Shown here: positions 1 through 5,841 of the stretch, in pieces
Layout: the number at the start of each line of letters is the position of its first letter
How positions within the stretch are numbered: the first letter of the stretch is position 1
Assembly: GCA_903915485.1 (NCBI GenBank)
Contig: CAIWTC010000580.1
Span: 1-7,091, forward strand
Direction: 5' to 3'
Length of the DNA: 7,091 nucleotides
Origin: an uncultured Ignavibacteriales bacterium
Lineage (GTDB): Bacteria; Bacteroidota; Ignavibacteria; Ignavibacteriales; Ignavibacteriaceae
Notes under the pieces: model-generated
The model's input: the letters and a program-made list of their open reading frames with translations, nothing else
The model's database searches: none
Told to the model about the DNA's origin: nothing
Translations under genes and position numbers: made by a program

Positions 1-758
1 ATCAACTCTTCAATTTTGCCATAGTCAACGCCTTTGACAATATTTGAAGCTTGGACTGTCGTAGATGTGCTGCTAGATAATCCTGAGCCATCTTCACATA
101 TTTTGGTTTTGGTTCCTCTATCGACATAATAGTTTAATCCTACTGATGCTGAAAGGTAGGAATCAAGCATTCCGCCGAATAAACCTCCGTTGGCATTAAC
201 GAATCCGTCAAATTTGTCTGTCGAAACTTGATGCATACCAAGTTCTCCAATAAGTTCAAGGTCAGTGTCTAATGAAACTCTTCCACCTGCAATAAAGTTA
301 ATGGCAATTTCACCTAAGTAACTCTTGCTAGGAACGCTGCCGGGGACGGGGACTGCATCCTTAACAGTAAAATATAAAATAGAACCTCCAATACCAGCAT
401 AAACTCTTAATGGACTGCATGGATTGAAGGTGTATAAAAAGTCAATACCTGAGGAAATTGCATCAGTAGATGGCGAGGTAGTCAAAACAACAGGATTGTT
501 TGCAGCTTTAACCAATTGTTGCGTGCCACTGAGATTTGATGTAAACATCAAATATGAAGTTCTACCGCGAACAGATGTATATTCGTCAAAATCATGTTGG
601 ATTAAGATATTTCCACCTAAATTCATCTGTTCCGATGCAACATCTCCAAACATTCTGGGAGATGTAAATCCAAGTCCAATTGCCCAACCGCTGCTATATG
701 TCTGAGCACTTACGAAACTGAACCCCATTAATATAAAAAGAAGAAAATATTTCTTCAT
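1..758 (-). CDS. Secreted, probable outer-membrane beta-barrel protein (3' end outside window)
   Basis: I translated this from the sequence: an open frame starts at ATG 758-756 and reaches the left edge without a stop, giving 252 codons. The N-terminus MKKYFLLFILMGFSFVSAQ is a textbook signal peptide, with cleavage likely after Ala18. The mature part has alternating, aromatic- and glycine-rich segments that look like barrel strands (GWAIGLGF near 24-31, LRVYAGIGGSILYF near 117-130, YLSASVGLNYYVD near 201-213). This is followed by a Ser/Thr-rich linker (about 225-240) and the start of a new segment, VKGVDYGKIEEL. Such a barrel-linker-domain layout would fit an OmpA-like protein with a periplasmic C-terminal domain, but that domain is not visible, so this is inference. 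A strong Shine-Dalgarno (AGGAAGGAAG, 776-767) sits 8 nt before the ATG. The gene is divergent from the tRNA-Pro. There are two cysteines (113 and 221). I do not recognise a specific family. Confidence 0.8.
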   Translation of the reverse strand, partial: MKKYFLLFILMGFSFVSAQTYSSGWAIGLGFTSPRMFGDVASEQMNLGGNILIQHDFDEYTSVRGRTSYLMFTSNLSGTQQLVKAANNPVVLTTSPSTDAISSGIDFLYTFNPCSPLRVYAGIGGSILYFTVKDAVPVPGSVPSKSYLGEIAINFIAGGRVSLDTDLELIGELGMHQVSTDKFDGFVNANGGLFGGMLDSYLSASVGLNYYVDRGTKTKICEDGSGLSSSTSTTVQASNIVKGVDYGKIEEL

Positions 759-828
759 ATCACTCGCTTCCTTCCTGATAATTATACGATTTTGTTAGTA
801 TAAAGGCTGAATAATAAATATATAATTT

Positions 829-859
829 CGAAGATAAAGCAAAAAAGTGATAAATCAAA
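829..859 (-). promoter_or_regulatory. Candidate Bacteroidetes-type promoter for the left-edge barrel gene
   Basis: On the minus strand, TTTG (859-856) is followed by a 19-nt spacer and TATCTTCG (836-829). The known Bacteroidetes sigma consensus is TTTG or TTG, about 19 nt, then TAnnTTTG, so this has one mismatch in the -7 box. A start roughly 7 nt downstream would give a leader of about 60 nt before the ATG at 758. In such AT-rich DNA a match of this quality can occur by chance. TATAAT (786-781) and TATACT (802-797) hexamers lie nearby but lack a convincing -35 partner. Confidence 0.3.
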
Positions 860-877
860 CAGGAAAATATTATTTCC

Positions 878-908
878 TTTAATATTGAGATTAAAATTCT
901 TAAATTTG
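878..908 (+). promoter_or_regulatory. Candidate Bacteroidetes-type promoter for tRNA-Pro
   Basis: TAAATTTG (901-908) is an exact match to the Bacteroidetes -7 consensus TAnnTTTG. A TTTA (878-881), one mismatch from the TTTG upstream box, lies 19 nt before it. The box ends 12 nt before the first base of the tRNA, so transcription would begin only a few bases upstream of the mature 5' end, which is a sensible geometry. A TTGAGA at 885-890 has no -10 hexamer at normal spacing, so a classical sigma70 reading is weaker. Whether this lineage uses the Bacteroidetes-type consensus is not shown here. Confidence 0.4.
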
Positions 909-920
909 GGGTACTGATTT

Positions 921-997
921 CGGGGTGTAGCGCAGCCCGGTAGCGCGCTTCGTTCGGGACGAAGAGGCCGTAGGTTCGAATCCTATCACCCCGACCA
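921..997 (+). tRNA. tRNA-Pro (anticodon CGG)
   Basis: A complete 77-nt cloverleaf can be folded by eye. The acceptor stem CGGGGTG (921-927) pairs perfectly with CACCCCG (987-993). The D stem is GCGC/GCGC (930-933 with 943-946). The anticodon stem CTTCG/CGAAG (948-952 with 960-964) encloses the loop TTCGGGA, with anticodon CGG at 955-957, reading the proline codon CCG. The T stem GTAGG/CCTAT encloses TTCGAAT. The discriminator is A994 and the CCA tail (995-997) is encoded. C1-G72 and G37 are typical of bacterial tRNA-Pro. Positions 38-40 are A, C, G, so this tRNA has no uridine for TruA to modify, and its anticodon is not a GUN queuosine substrate. No terminator is visible before the next gene, so read-through into it is possible. 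Confidence 0.97.
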
Positions 998-1034
998 TTT
1001 CCTGAGACCTCTCGTATTTAATATTTTGAATTCT

Positions 1035-1643
1035 ATGGTAAGTATTTTAGAAAAGTTTTTACTCGCGTTTATTCCTTTATTTGTTGCTATTGATATAATA
1101 GGAACTGTCCCTATATTTTTAGGGCTGACTGAGGATTATTCGGAGAGGGATAAAAAGAAGCTAATAAGTGAAGCAGTTTTCGCTGCTTTTGTTATTGCTG
1201 TAATTTTCCTCGTTGCAGGAAAAATTATCCTGACATTTTTGGGAATAACTATTGATGATTTCAGAATAGCCGGAGGTATAATATTACTAATTCTTTCAAT
1301 TGGCGATATAGTGTTTTCGTCAGTTGACAGGAAAAAAGATAACTCTAAAATTGGAATCGTTCCACTAGGGATACCACTTATAATTGGACCTGCAGCACTT
1401 ACTACTATTCTGATTCTTGTAGATAAGTACGGAATCCAGTGGACAATTACAACTATGGTGTTGAACTTTGTTATTGTCTGGTTTGTGCTTTACTACTCCC
1501 GTTATGTACTTAAATATATGGGTGAGGGAGGTACAAAAGCATTTGCAAAAATAGCATCTTTATTCCTCGCTGCTATTGCAGTAATGATGATTCGCGAAGG
1601 TATTGTAAACCTGATAAAGGTTTATTTTCCTTTCACAAGATAA
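1035..1643 (+). CDS. MarC-family integral membrane protein
   Basis: A 202-residue, very hydrophobic protein with about six membrane segments (roughly residues 5-27, 43-66, 76-94, 107-128, 136-155 and 173-196), the usual length and topology of the MarC family (UPF0056). Family-like stretches are IPLFVAIDIIGTVPIF near the start, FRIAGGIILLILS in the third segment, IVPLGIPLIIGPAALTT in the fourth and the closing LFLAAIAVMMIREGI. The family's function is poorly defined. E. coli MarC was once linked to antibiotic resistance, but that was later not supported, and distant members have been called amino-acid transporters. I chose ATG 1035. An in-frame TTG at 1026 would add three residues, and neither start has a clear Shine-Dalgarno. 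The gene starts 37 nt after the tRNA and ends 45 nt before queE, so it may be co-transcribed with either, although no functional link to queuosine synthesis is known to me. Confidence 0.88.
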   Translation: MVSILEKFLLAFIPLFVAIDIIGTVPIFLGLTEDYSERDKKKLISEAVFAAFVIAVIFLVAGKIILTFLGITIDDFRIAGGIILLILSIGDIVFSSVDRKKDNSKIGIVPLGIPLIIGPAALTTILILVDKYGIQWTITTMVLNFVIVWFVLYYSRYVLKYMGEGGTKAFAKIASLFLAAIAVMMIREGIVNLIKVYFPFTR

Positions 1644-1688
1644 CATGCTCAAAATAATCCAATATAACCTGTCTGATGAAAAACCATT

Positions 1689-2327
1689 ATGCTTAAGGTA
1701 AATGAAATTTATTGCTCAATTCAGGGCGAGAGTTCTTTTGCGGGTCTTCCGTGTGTATTTATCAGGCTAACCTATTGCAATCTTAGGTGTAATTATTGCG
1801 ACACAGAGTATGCATTTCATGAAGGTAGTGAAATGTCAATTGAAGGTATCGTTGATAAAGTATTAGCTTACAAAACTGACCTTGTTGAACTTACCGGCGG
1901 GGAACCTCTTTTTCAGGAAGAGTCGAGTAAATTAATCGAAGTGCTTTGCGACAAAAGATTAAATGTTTTAATAGAAACAAGTGGCAGCATATCAATTGAA
2001 AATATTGATAAGCGCGCAACGGTGATTATGGATTTGAAGTGCCCTTCCAGCCTTATGATGAAAAAAAACTTATACTCCAATTTGGAATTCATTAAATCAA
2101 CTGATGAGATTAAATTCGTGTTGGCAGATAGAGGGGATTATGATTGGATGAAGCAGATAATTAGTGAATATGCTCTAGACTTAAAAACAAACATTTTAGT
2201 ATCTTGTGTTTTCAACAAGGTAGAACCGAAACAAGTAGTTGAATGGATACTCGAAGATAAACTTCAAGTACGGTTTCAACTTCAATTACATAAATATATT
2301 TGGAACCCTGAATTAAAAGGAGTTTAA
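1689..2327 (+). CDS. queE: 7-carboxy-7-deazaguanine synthase QueE
   Basis: A radical SAM enzyme that converts 6-carboxy-5,6,7,8-tetrahydropterin to 7-carboxy-7-deazaguanine, the ring-contraction step on the way to preQ0 and queuosine. The 212 residues match the family's size. The [4Fe-4S] ligands form a CX3CX2C motif at C30, C34 and C37, followed by the D-T pair expected near the Mg-binding threonine. N-terminal NEIYCSIQGESSFAGLPCVF is the family's substrate-side signature, TGGEP (69-73) is the SAM-binding glycine motif, and QLQLHKYIWNP near the end is the typical C-terminal QueE block. ATG 1689 is the first possible start because TGA (1677-1679) closes the frame just upstream. No Shine-Dalgarno is evident. 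The stop overlaps the queD start by one base. QueC, QueF and Tgt are not in the window. Confidence 0.95.
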   Translation: MLKVNEIYCSIQGESSFAGLPCVFIRLTYCNLRCNYCDTEYAFHEGSEMSIEGIVDKVLAYKTDLVELTGGEPLFQEESSKLIEVLCDKRLNVLIETSGSISIENIDKRATVIMDLKCPSSLMMKKNLYSNLEFIKSTDEIKFVLADRGDYDWMKQIISEYALDLKTNILVSCVFNKVEPKQVVEWILEDKLQVRFQLQLHKYIWNPELKGV

Positions 2328-2752
2328 TGAAAATATCGAAAACTTTTTACTGGGAAATGGGACATAGACTTTTATTCCATACCGGTAAATGCATTAATGT
2401 ACATGGTCACTCGTACCGCGCAGAAATTATCTTTGAAGGCGAAGCGGATTCGAACGGAATCTTGATTGATTTTTATGATATCAAGAAAATGATTTCACCG
2501 TTTATTGATAAACTGGATCATTCCTGCATGGTATATAAGGGAGATGTTAAGTTGATTAATGCCCTCAATAAACTTAACTCGAAATTATTTATCACCGAGA
2601 ACCACCCTACAGCGGAAAATATTGCAGACCTGTTTTTAGAACATCTTAAAACAAAAAAAATCCCAAAGAATATAACTTCTGCAGGAGTAAAAATATATGA
2701 AACTTCTGACTCGTTTGCAGAGGCTTATTCAGAAATCAGACATAAAAAATGA
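2327..2752 (+). CDS. queD: 6-carboxytetrahydropterin synthase QueD
   Basis: Makes 6-carboxy-5,6,7,8-tetrahydropterin from 7,8-dihydroneopterin triphosphate, providing the substrate for QueE encoded just upstream. At 141 residues it is a standard single-domain member of the PTPS/QueD fold. The zinc ligands are H13 (in MGHRL) and H26/H28 in the motif CINVHGH. C22 is the catalytic cysteine in the CxxxHGH arrangement that marks QueD rather than the glutamate-bearing PTPS-III variants. D64-H65 form the catalytic pair, and E125 in KIYETSDSFAEAY is the conserved pterin-anchoring glutamate. PTAENIA (94-100) is also typical. The start codon overlaps the queE stop (TAATG). An AAGGAG at 2317-2322 lies only 4 nt before the ATG, a short but usable spacing, so translation is probably coupled to queE. 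Confidence 0.95.
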   Translation: MKISKTFYWEMGHRLLFHTGKCINVHGHSYRAEIIFEGEADSNGILIDFYDIKKMISPFIDKLDHSCMVYKGDVKLINALNKLNSKLFITENHPTAENIADLFLEHLKTKKIPKNITSAGVKIYETSDSFAEAYSEIRHKK

Positions 2753-3531
2753 AATATAAACTTCTCGTAGAATATGACGGAACTAGATATTCCGGATGGC
2801 AGGTTCAGAAAGATCAAATAACAGTGCAGGGGAAAATTGCCAATGCTGTTAGAGAGATTGCTCCAAATATGAAATTTGATTTGCAGGGCGCAGGTAGAAC
2901 TGATAGGGGAGTGCATGCCTTAGGACAAGTTGCGCATTTGGATATTAATCAGTCCATTGATTGTGAAAAACTAAAATTCAAACTTAATGATGAACTGCCT
3001 AAAGATGTTAATATAATTTATGTTGAAAAAGCCTCGCCTAATTTTCATGCGCGCAAAGATGCTATTGCAAGAAGTTATGTATATCAAATATCAAAGCGCA
3101 GATTAGCATTCGCAAAAAATTACTCATGGTGGGTTAAGGATAATCTTTCTGTTGACCGTATGCGGGATGTGTGCGAACTTTACAAAGGAGTGCATGATTT
3201 TGCATCTTTCAGCGAAAAAGAAAAGGACGGGCCCAGCACAAAACTTAAACTTGATGTAATGAACATTCAGGAAACAGAGTCGCTCATTCTATTAAGGTTT
3301 AAGTCTCGTTATTTTCTTTGGAAAATGGTTCGCAGATTAACCGGGATAATTGTAGAGGCTGGTAGAAGAAAAGTTTCGCTTGATGAAGCAGCAAAGTTCT
3401 TGGAAAGACCATCGCCAAAAATAGCAGAACTTACAGCGCCGCCATCAGGTTTGTTCTTGGAAAATGTTTATTATTCGGGTGTTGAAGAAGGAGAAGGAAT
3501 CACTCCACCGCTTTTGACTGCGACAGAGTGA
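2749..3531 (+). CDS. truA: tRNA pseudouridine(38-40) synthase TruA
   Basis: Isomerises uridine to pseudouridine at positions 38, 39 and 40 of the anticodon arm of many tRNAs. The 260-residue protein carries the TruA signature LQGAGRTDRGVHALGQVAH with the catalytic aspartate D52. It also has the N-terminal YDGTRYSGWQ (9-18), FHARKDAIARSYVYQI (99-114), the MVRRLTGIIVEAGR helix, and the C-terminal APPSGLFLENVYY. After that block it has a short extra tail of about 18 residues (SGVEEGEGITPPLLTATE) that is probably disordered. The ATG overlaps the queD stop as ATGA (4 nt) and has no Shine-Dalgarno of its own, which points to termination-reinitiation from queD. It is the last gene of this plus-strand cluster and converges on lpxD. 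Confidence 0.96.
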   Translation: MKYKLLVEYDGTRYSGWQVQKDQITVQGKIANAVREIAPNMKFDLQGAGRTDRGVHALGQVAHLDINQSIDCEKLKFKLNDELPKDVNIIYVEKASPNFHARKDAIARSYVYQISKRRLAFAKNYSWWVKDNLSVDRMRDVCELYKGVHDFASFSEKEKDGPSTKLKLDVMNIQETESLILLRFKSRYFLWKMVRRLTGIIVEAGRRKVSLDEAAKFLERPSPKIAELTAPPSGLFLENVYYSGVEEGEGITPPLLTATE

Positions 3532-3548
3532 TAATTATTTTAATTGTT

Positions 3549-4586
3549 CTAAGAGAGCTTGCTTTCTAAGGCTTTAACTTTATCTTCAAGTTCTTTAATT
3601 CTCTCGGCATACTTAGGCAGGCTACGGACATGTGCTTCCTGCCTGAGGGCAAGACCATGTTCTTTTGCCGGGTAGCCGAAATACATTCCGCTTTTCTTAA
3701 GCGCTTTAGATACACCTGACTGTGCTCCAATAATTACATTATCAGTTATCTCGATGTGTCCGACAATTCCAACTTGACCCGCGATTATACAATTATTACC
3801 AACCTTTGTGCTGCCTGAAATCCCTACCTGAGCAGAAATAACCGTGCTTTCGCCGACCGTAACATTATGTGCAATCTGAACGAGGTTATCAAGTTTGCTG
3901 CCTTTTTTGACAACAGTTGAGCCTAATGCAGCGCGGTCAATGGTTGTGTTAGCGCCAATTTCCACATCATCTTCAATTACCACATTCCCAATCTGCGGAA
4001 CCTTTATGTATGTTCCGTCGCCTTTCGGTACAAATCCAAATCCATCTGAGCCAAGTACAACTCCGGGGTGAAGAATTATCTTGTTGCCAAGAATTGTTCT
4101 CTCCCGTAAACTTACATTCTGAAAAATTAAACAGTTGTCACCAACTGCAGAATCTTTAAGTATGACTGTGTTATGGAAAATTTTGGTGTTCGAACCGATT
4201 CTGCAACCATCTTCAATTACAACATTCTTTCCAATTGCAACATTTTCTCCAAGTACAACGGAAGATGCAATTGAAGCTGAGGAATCAATGCCTTCTAAAG
4301 GAAAAGAAGGGGAGAAGAACATTATTAATATTGTATGAAAAGCAACATTAGGGTCTGCGACTTCAAGGTAAGTTATATCTTTACGGGTTTTTGCAAATCC
4401 CGGCTTTACGAAGATTGCTGTTGCCTTAGTGTTTGGGAAATATTTTTCATATGAAGGGTGGTATAGAAAAGTTAAATCCCCGGTTTGTGCTTCTTCGATT
4501 TTTGCAAGATTTGAAATAGAGGATTCTTTTGGACCGTAAACAATAGCCGAGGTTACCTCGGCTATCTTCGAAATAGTTAAATTCAT
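3549..4586 (-). CDS. lpxD: UDP-3-O-acylglucosamine N-acyltransferase LpxD
   Basis: Transfers a 3-hydroxyacyl chain from acyl carrier protein to the 2-amino group of UDP-3-O-acyl-glucosamine, the third step of lipid A synthesis, in the cytoplasm. The 345 residues match the family. An N-terminal uridine-binding domain covers about 1-100 (DLTFLYHPSYEKYF at 37-50). A long left-handed beta-helix of hexapeptide repeats (I/V-G-x4, about 101-290) follows, with LHPGVVLGSDGFGF at 172-185 and the catalytic histidine H240 in DNLVQIAHNVTVG. GYPAKEHG is at 304-311, and a C-terminal helix with heptad-like spacing (about 324-345) is the trimer coiled coil seen in many Bacteroidota LpxD. The ATG lies 8 nt after the stop of the upstream skp-like gene, and no Shine-Dalgarno is present. 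lpxC, fabZ or lpxA do not follow, because the next gene (truA) is convergent. Confidence 0.96.
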   Translation of the reverse strand: MNLTISKIAEVTSAIVYGPKESSISNLAKIEEAQTGDLTFLYHPSYEKYFPNTKATAIFVKPGFAKTRKDITYLEVADPNVAFHTILIMFFSPSFPLEGIDSSASIASSVVLGENVAIGKNVVIEDGCRIGSNTKIFHNTVILKDSAVGDNCLIFQNVSLRERTILGNKIILHPGVVLGSDGFGFVPKGDGTYIKVPQIGNVVIEDDVEIGANTTIDRAALGSTVVKKGSKLDNLVQIAHNVTVGESTVISAQVGISGSTKVGNNCIIAGQVGIVGHIEITDNVIIGAQSGVSKALKKSGMYFGYPAKEHGLALRQEAHVRSLPKYAERIKELEDKVKALESKLS

Positions 4587-4594
4587 AAGATTAC

Positions 4595-5170
4595 TTATTT
4601 AGGAGGAATTGTTACAGGCTGAGTACCGGCAGCCGCTGGCACTACCTTTTTCTCAGTAATATCTAATGCTTTTAAGACAAGATTAGTGATATCATATTTA
4701 TCTTTTGCAAATAGCATCAGAGTTCCGGCTGAACGGTCAAATACGAAGTCAAGGTCTTCATCCTTTGCAACTTTTTTTATGACAGTAAAAACTTTATTCT
4801 GAACAGGTTTCATTACTTCTTCCTGTTTCTGGAATAATTCACCATTGGTGCCGAATTTCTTTTCACGGTATTCGGAAATTTTCTGTTCCATCTTAACAAG
4901 CTCTGACTCAGTTTCTGTGCGGGTTTGGTCACTCATGACGAGTTTTCGTTTATCGTAATCGTCATATTTAGTTTTCCATTCACGCTCTATCTTGCTGAGT
5001 TCAGTCTGCCATTCCTGAATAAGCTGGTCAAGTTGCTGTCTGGCATCCTGTGCATCCTGAAGCTGGTCAAGAACAGTGTCTGAATCGACAAAGCCTATCT
5101 TAAGCTGAGCGTTGCTCTTAGGAGCAAAGAATAAAAATGCTACGAGGATAAATAAAACATATTTCCTCAT
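4595..5170 (-). CDS. OmpH/Skp-family periplasmic chaperone, downstream copy
   Basis: Skp-like proteins trimerise into a jellyfish-shaped holder for unfolded outer-membrane proteins in the periplasm. This 191-residue copy has a signal peptide (MRKYVLFILVAFLFFAPKSNA, cleaved about residue 21). The core strand LKIGFVDSDTVL (23-34) comes next, then a long charged coiled coil (about 38-118) and the family's C-terminal half, GELFQKQEEVMKPVQNKV followed by LDFVFDRSAGTLMLF (140-154) and YDITNLVLKAL. A Pro/Ala/Thr-rich tail of about 18 residues (KKVVPAAAGTQPVTIPPK) extends past the conserved fold and is absent from the neighbouring paralog. A good Shine-Dalgarno (AGAGGA, 5180-5175) precedes the ATG. 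It lies 90 nt after the upstream copy and 8 nt before lpxD, in the same probable operon as bamA. Confidence 0.92.
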   Translation of the reverse strand: MRKYVLFILVAFLFFAPKSNAQLKIGFVDSDTVLDQLQDAQDARQQLDQLIQEWQTELSKIEREWKTKYDDYDKRKLVMSDQTRTETESELVKMEQKISEYREKKFGTNGELFQKQEEVMKPVQNKVFTVIKKVAKDEDLDFVFDRSAGTLMLFAKDKYDITNLVLKALDITEKKVVPAAAGTQPVTIPPK

Positions 5171-5260
5171 AAAGTCCTCTTGATATTTTCTGATATATAA
5201 TTCATAAATAATTTTAGTTTATCTTCAAGCTAATCAAATAATCTTAAAGTTGAAATGCAA

Positions 5261-5803
5261 TTATTTACCACGGGTTAATTTTGATAAAACTTTATTTGTT
5301 ACATCACAAGCAGGGTCAGCGAAAGGAACAAGTACATCGCCGGCTTTGTTGAGGACGAAAGAAAGACCTTCTTCTACTGCTACTGCTGAAATTGCTTGTA
5401 AGATTTTTTCGTTGATAGGTTTCATGACTTCCATTTGTTTACGGACTAATTCGCCGCTCTGTCTGTCAAATTTAGTTTTTTTGAATTCATCAATTACTTG
5501 AAGTTTCTGCTGAAGTTTGCCCTGAGCTTCTTTTTTCTGAGCATCTTTCATCATTTCAGCTTTTTTCATTAAGTCAGCATAATCTTGCTGAGCATCCTGC
5601 TGAAGTGAATCTAATTGAGCATATAAATCTTTTTCGAATGCATCATATTCGCCCTGAGCTTTAACAGCTTCAGCATATCTCTGGAAGATAACTTCTGATT
5701 CAACATATCCGATTTTTTGTGGTACTGCAGCAGCAGTTGTTTTAGTCCCCTGTGCATTCATTGTGACTGCAACAAAGAATAAAATAATAAGTAAATGTTT
5801 CAC
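5261..5803 (-). CDS. OmpH/Skp-family periplasmic chaperone, upstream copy (GTG start)
   Basis: Second member of the tandem Skp/OmpH pair, directly after bamA. Read from GTG 5803-5801 it has 180 residues. The signal peptide is MKHLLIILFFVAVTMNAQ, followed by a short Thr/Ala-rich stretch. The core strand QKIGYVESEVIF lies at 29-40, a Gln/Lys/Ala-rich coiled coil at about 42-126, and the conserved C-terminal part contains GELVRKQMEVMKPINEKI, LSFVLNKAGDVLVPFAD (147-163) and a final VTNKVLSKL. The GEL-x2-KQ-x-EVMKP core shared with the downstream copy shows paralogy. An in-frame ATG at 5836 would add 11 polar residues (MYYHLIQKGKI) ahead of the signal peptide. I prefer GTG because it gives a compact signal peptide and has AAAGGA 6 nt upstream. 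The role, holding barrel clients for BamA, is inferred from the family and neighbours. Confidence 0.92.
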   Translation of the reverse strand: MKHLLIILFFVAVTMNAQGTKTTAAAVPQKIGYVESEVIFQRYAEAVKAQGEYDAFEKDLYAQLDSLQQDAQQDYADLMKKAEMMKDAQKKEAQGKLQQKLQVIDEFKKTKFDRQSGELVRKQMEVMKPINEKILQAISAVAVEEGLSFVLNKAGDVLVPFADPACDVTNKVLSKLTRGK

Positions 5804-5809
5804 GATTTT

Positions 5810-5815
5810 TCCTTT
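5810..5815 (-). promoter_or_regulatory. Shine-Dalgarno that supports the GTG start of the upstream skp-like gene
   Basis: AAAGGA on the minus strand, 6 nt before GTG 5803. It lies inside the reading frame if translation began at ATG 5836, so it helps decide the start. The sequence before ATG 5836 has no comparable purine-rich motif. Confidence 0.6.
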
Positions 5816-5841
5816 TTGTATTAAATGATAGTACATAGTCC

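Noticed and set aside
424..705. Plus-strand 93-codon open frame
   Set aside because: It lies wholly antisense to the left-edge barrel gene, which has a signal peptide and a strong ribosome-binding site; the plus-strand product has no recognisable features.
861..878. Weak hairpin AGGAAA-ATATTA-TTTCCT upstream of the tRNA
   Set aside because: Only 6 bp, mostly A-T, no U-tract, and no upstream plus-strand gene to terminate; it also overlaps the candidate promoter.
921..997. Functional link between the tRNA-Pro and the neighbouring tRNA-modification genes
   Set aside because: Anticodon CGG is not a queuosine substrate (GUN needed) and positions 38-40 are A, C, G, leaving no uridine for TruA.
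921..1034. tRNA as an integration site for a mobile element
   Set aside because: No integrase gene and no repeat of the tRNA 3' end is visible in the window; the flanking genes are housekeeping-like.
1644..1688. Possible preQ1 riboswitch before queE
   Set aside because: The gap is only 45 nt and shows neither the stem-loop nor the A-rich pseudoknot tail expected of preQ1-I.
2725..2916. Minus-strand 63-codon open frame across the queD-truA junction
   Set aside because: Antisense shadow of two well-identified genes, with no family resemblance.
3552..3567. Inverted repeat AGAGAG-CTTG-CTTTCT near the lpxD 3' end, considered as a terminator
   Set aside because: It is inside the lpxD coding sequence, contains a G·T pair and is not followed by a T-run in either direction.
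4135..4338. Plus-strand 67-codon open frame
   Set aside because: Antisense to the hexapeptide-repeat region of lpxD; the low-complexity product mirrors the repeat codons.
4601..4606. AGGAGG, a perfect Shine-Dalgarno on the plus strand
   Set aside because: It is the complement of the Pro-Pro codons (CCT CCT) at the end of the downstream skp-like gene, and no plus-strand gene follows.
5250..5501. Plus-strand 83-codon open frame
   Set aside because: Antisense to the conserved C-terminal half of the upstream skp-like gene.
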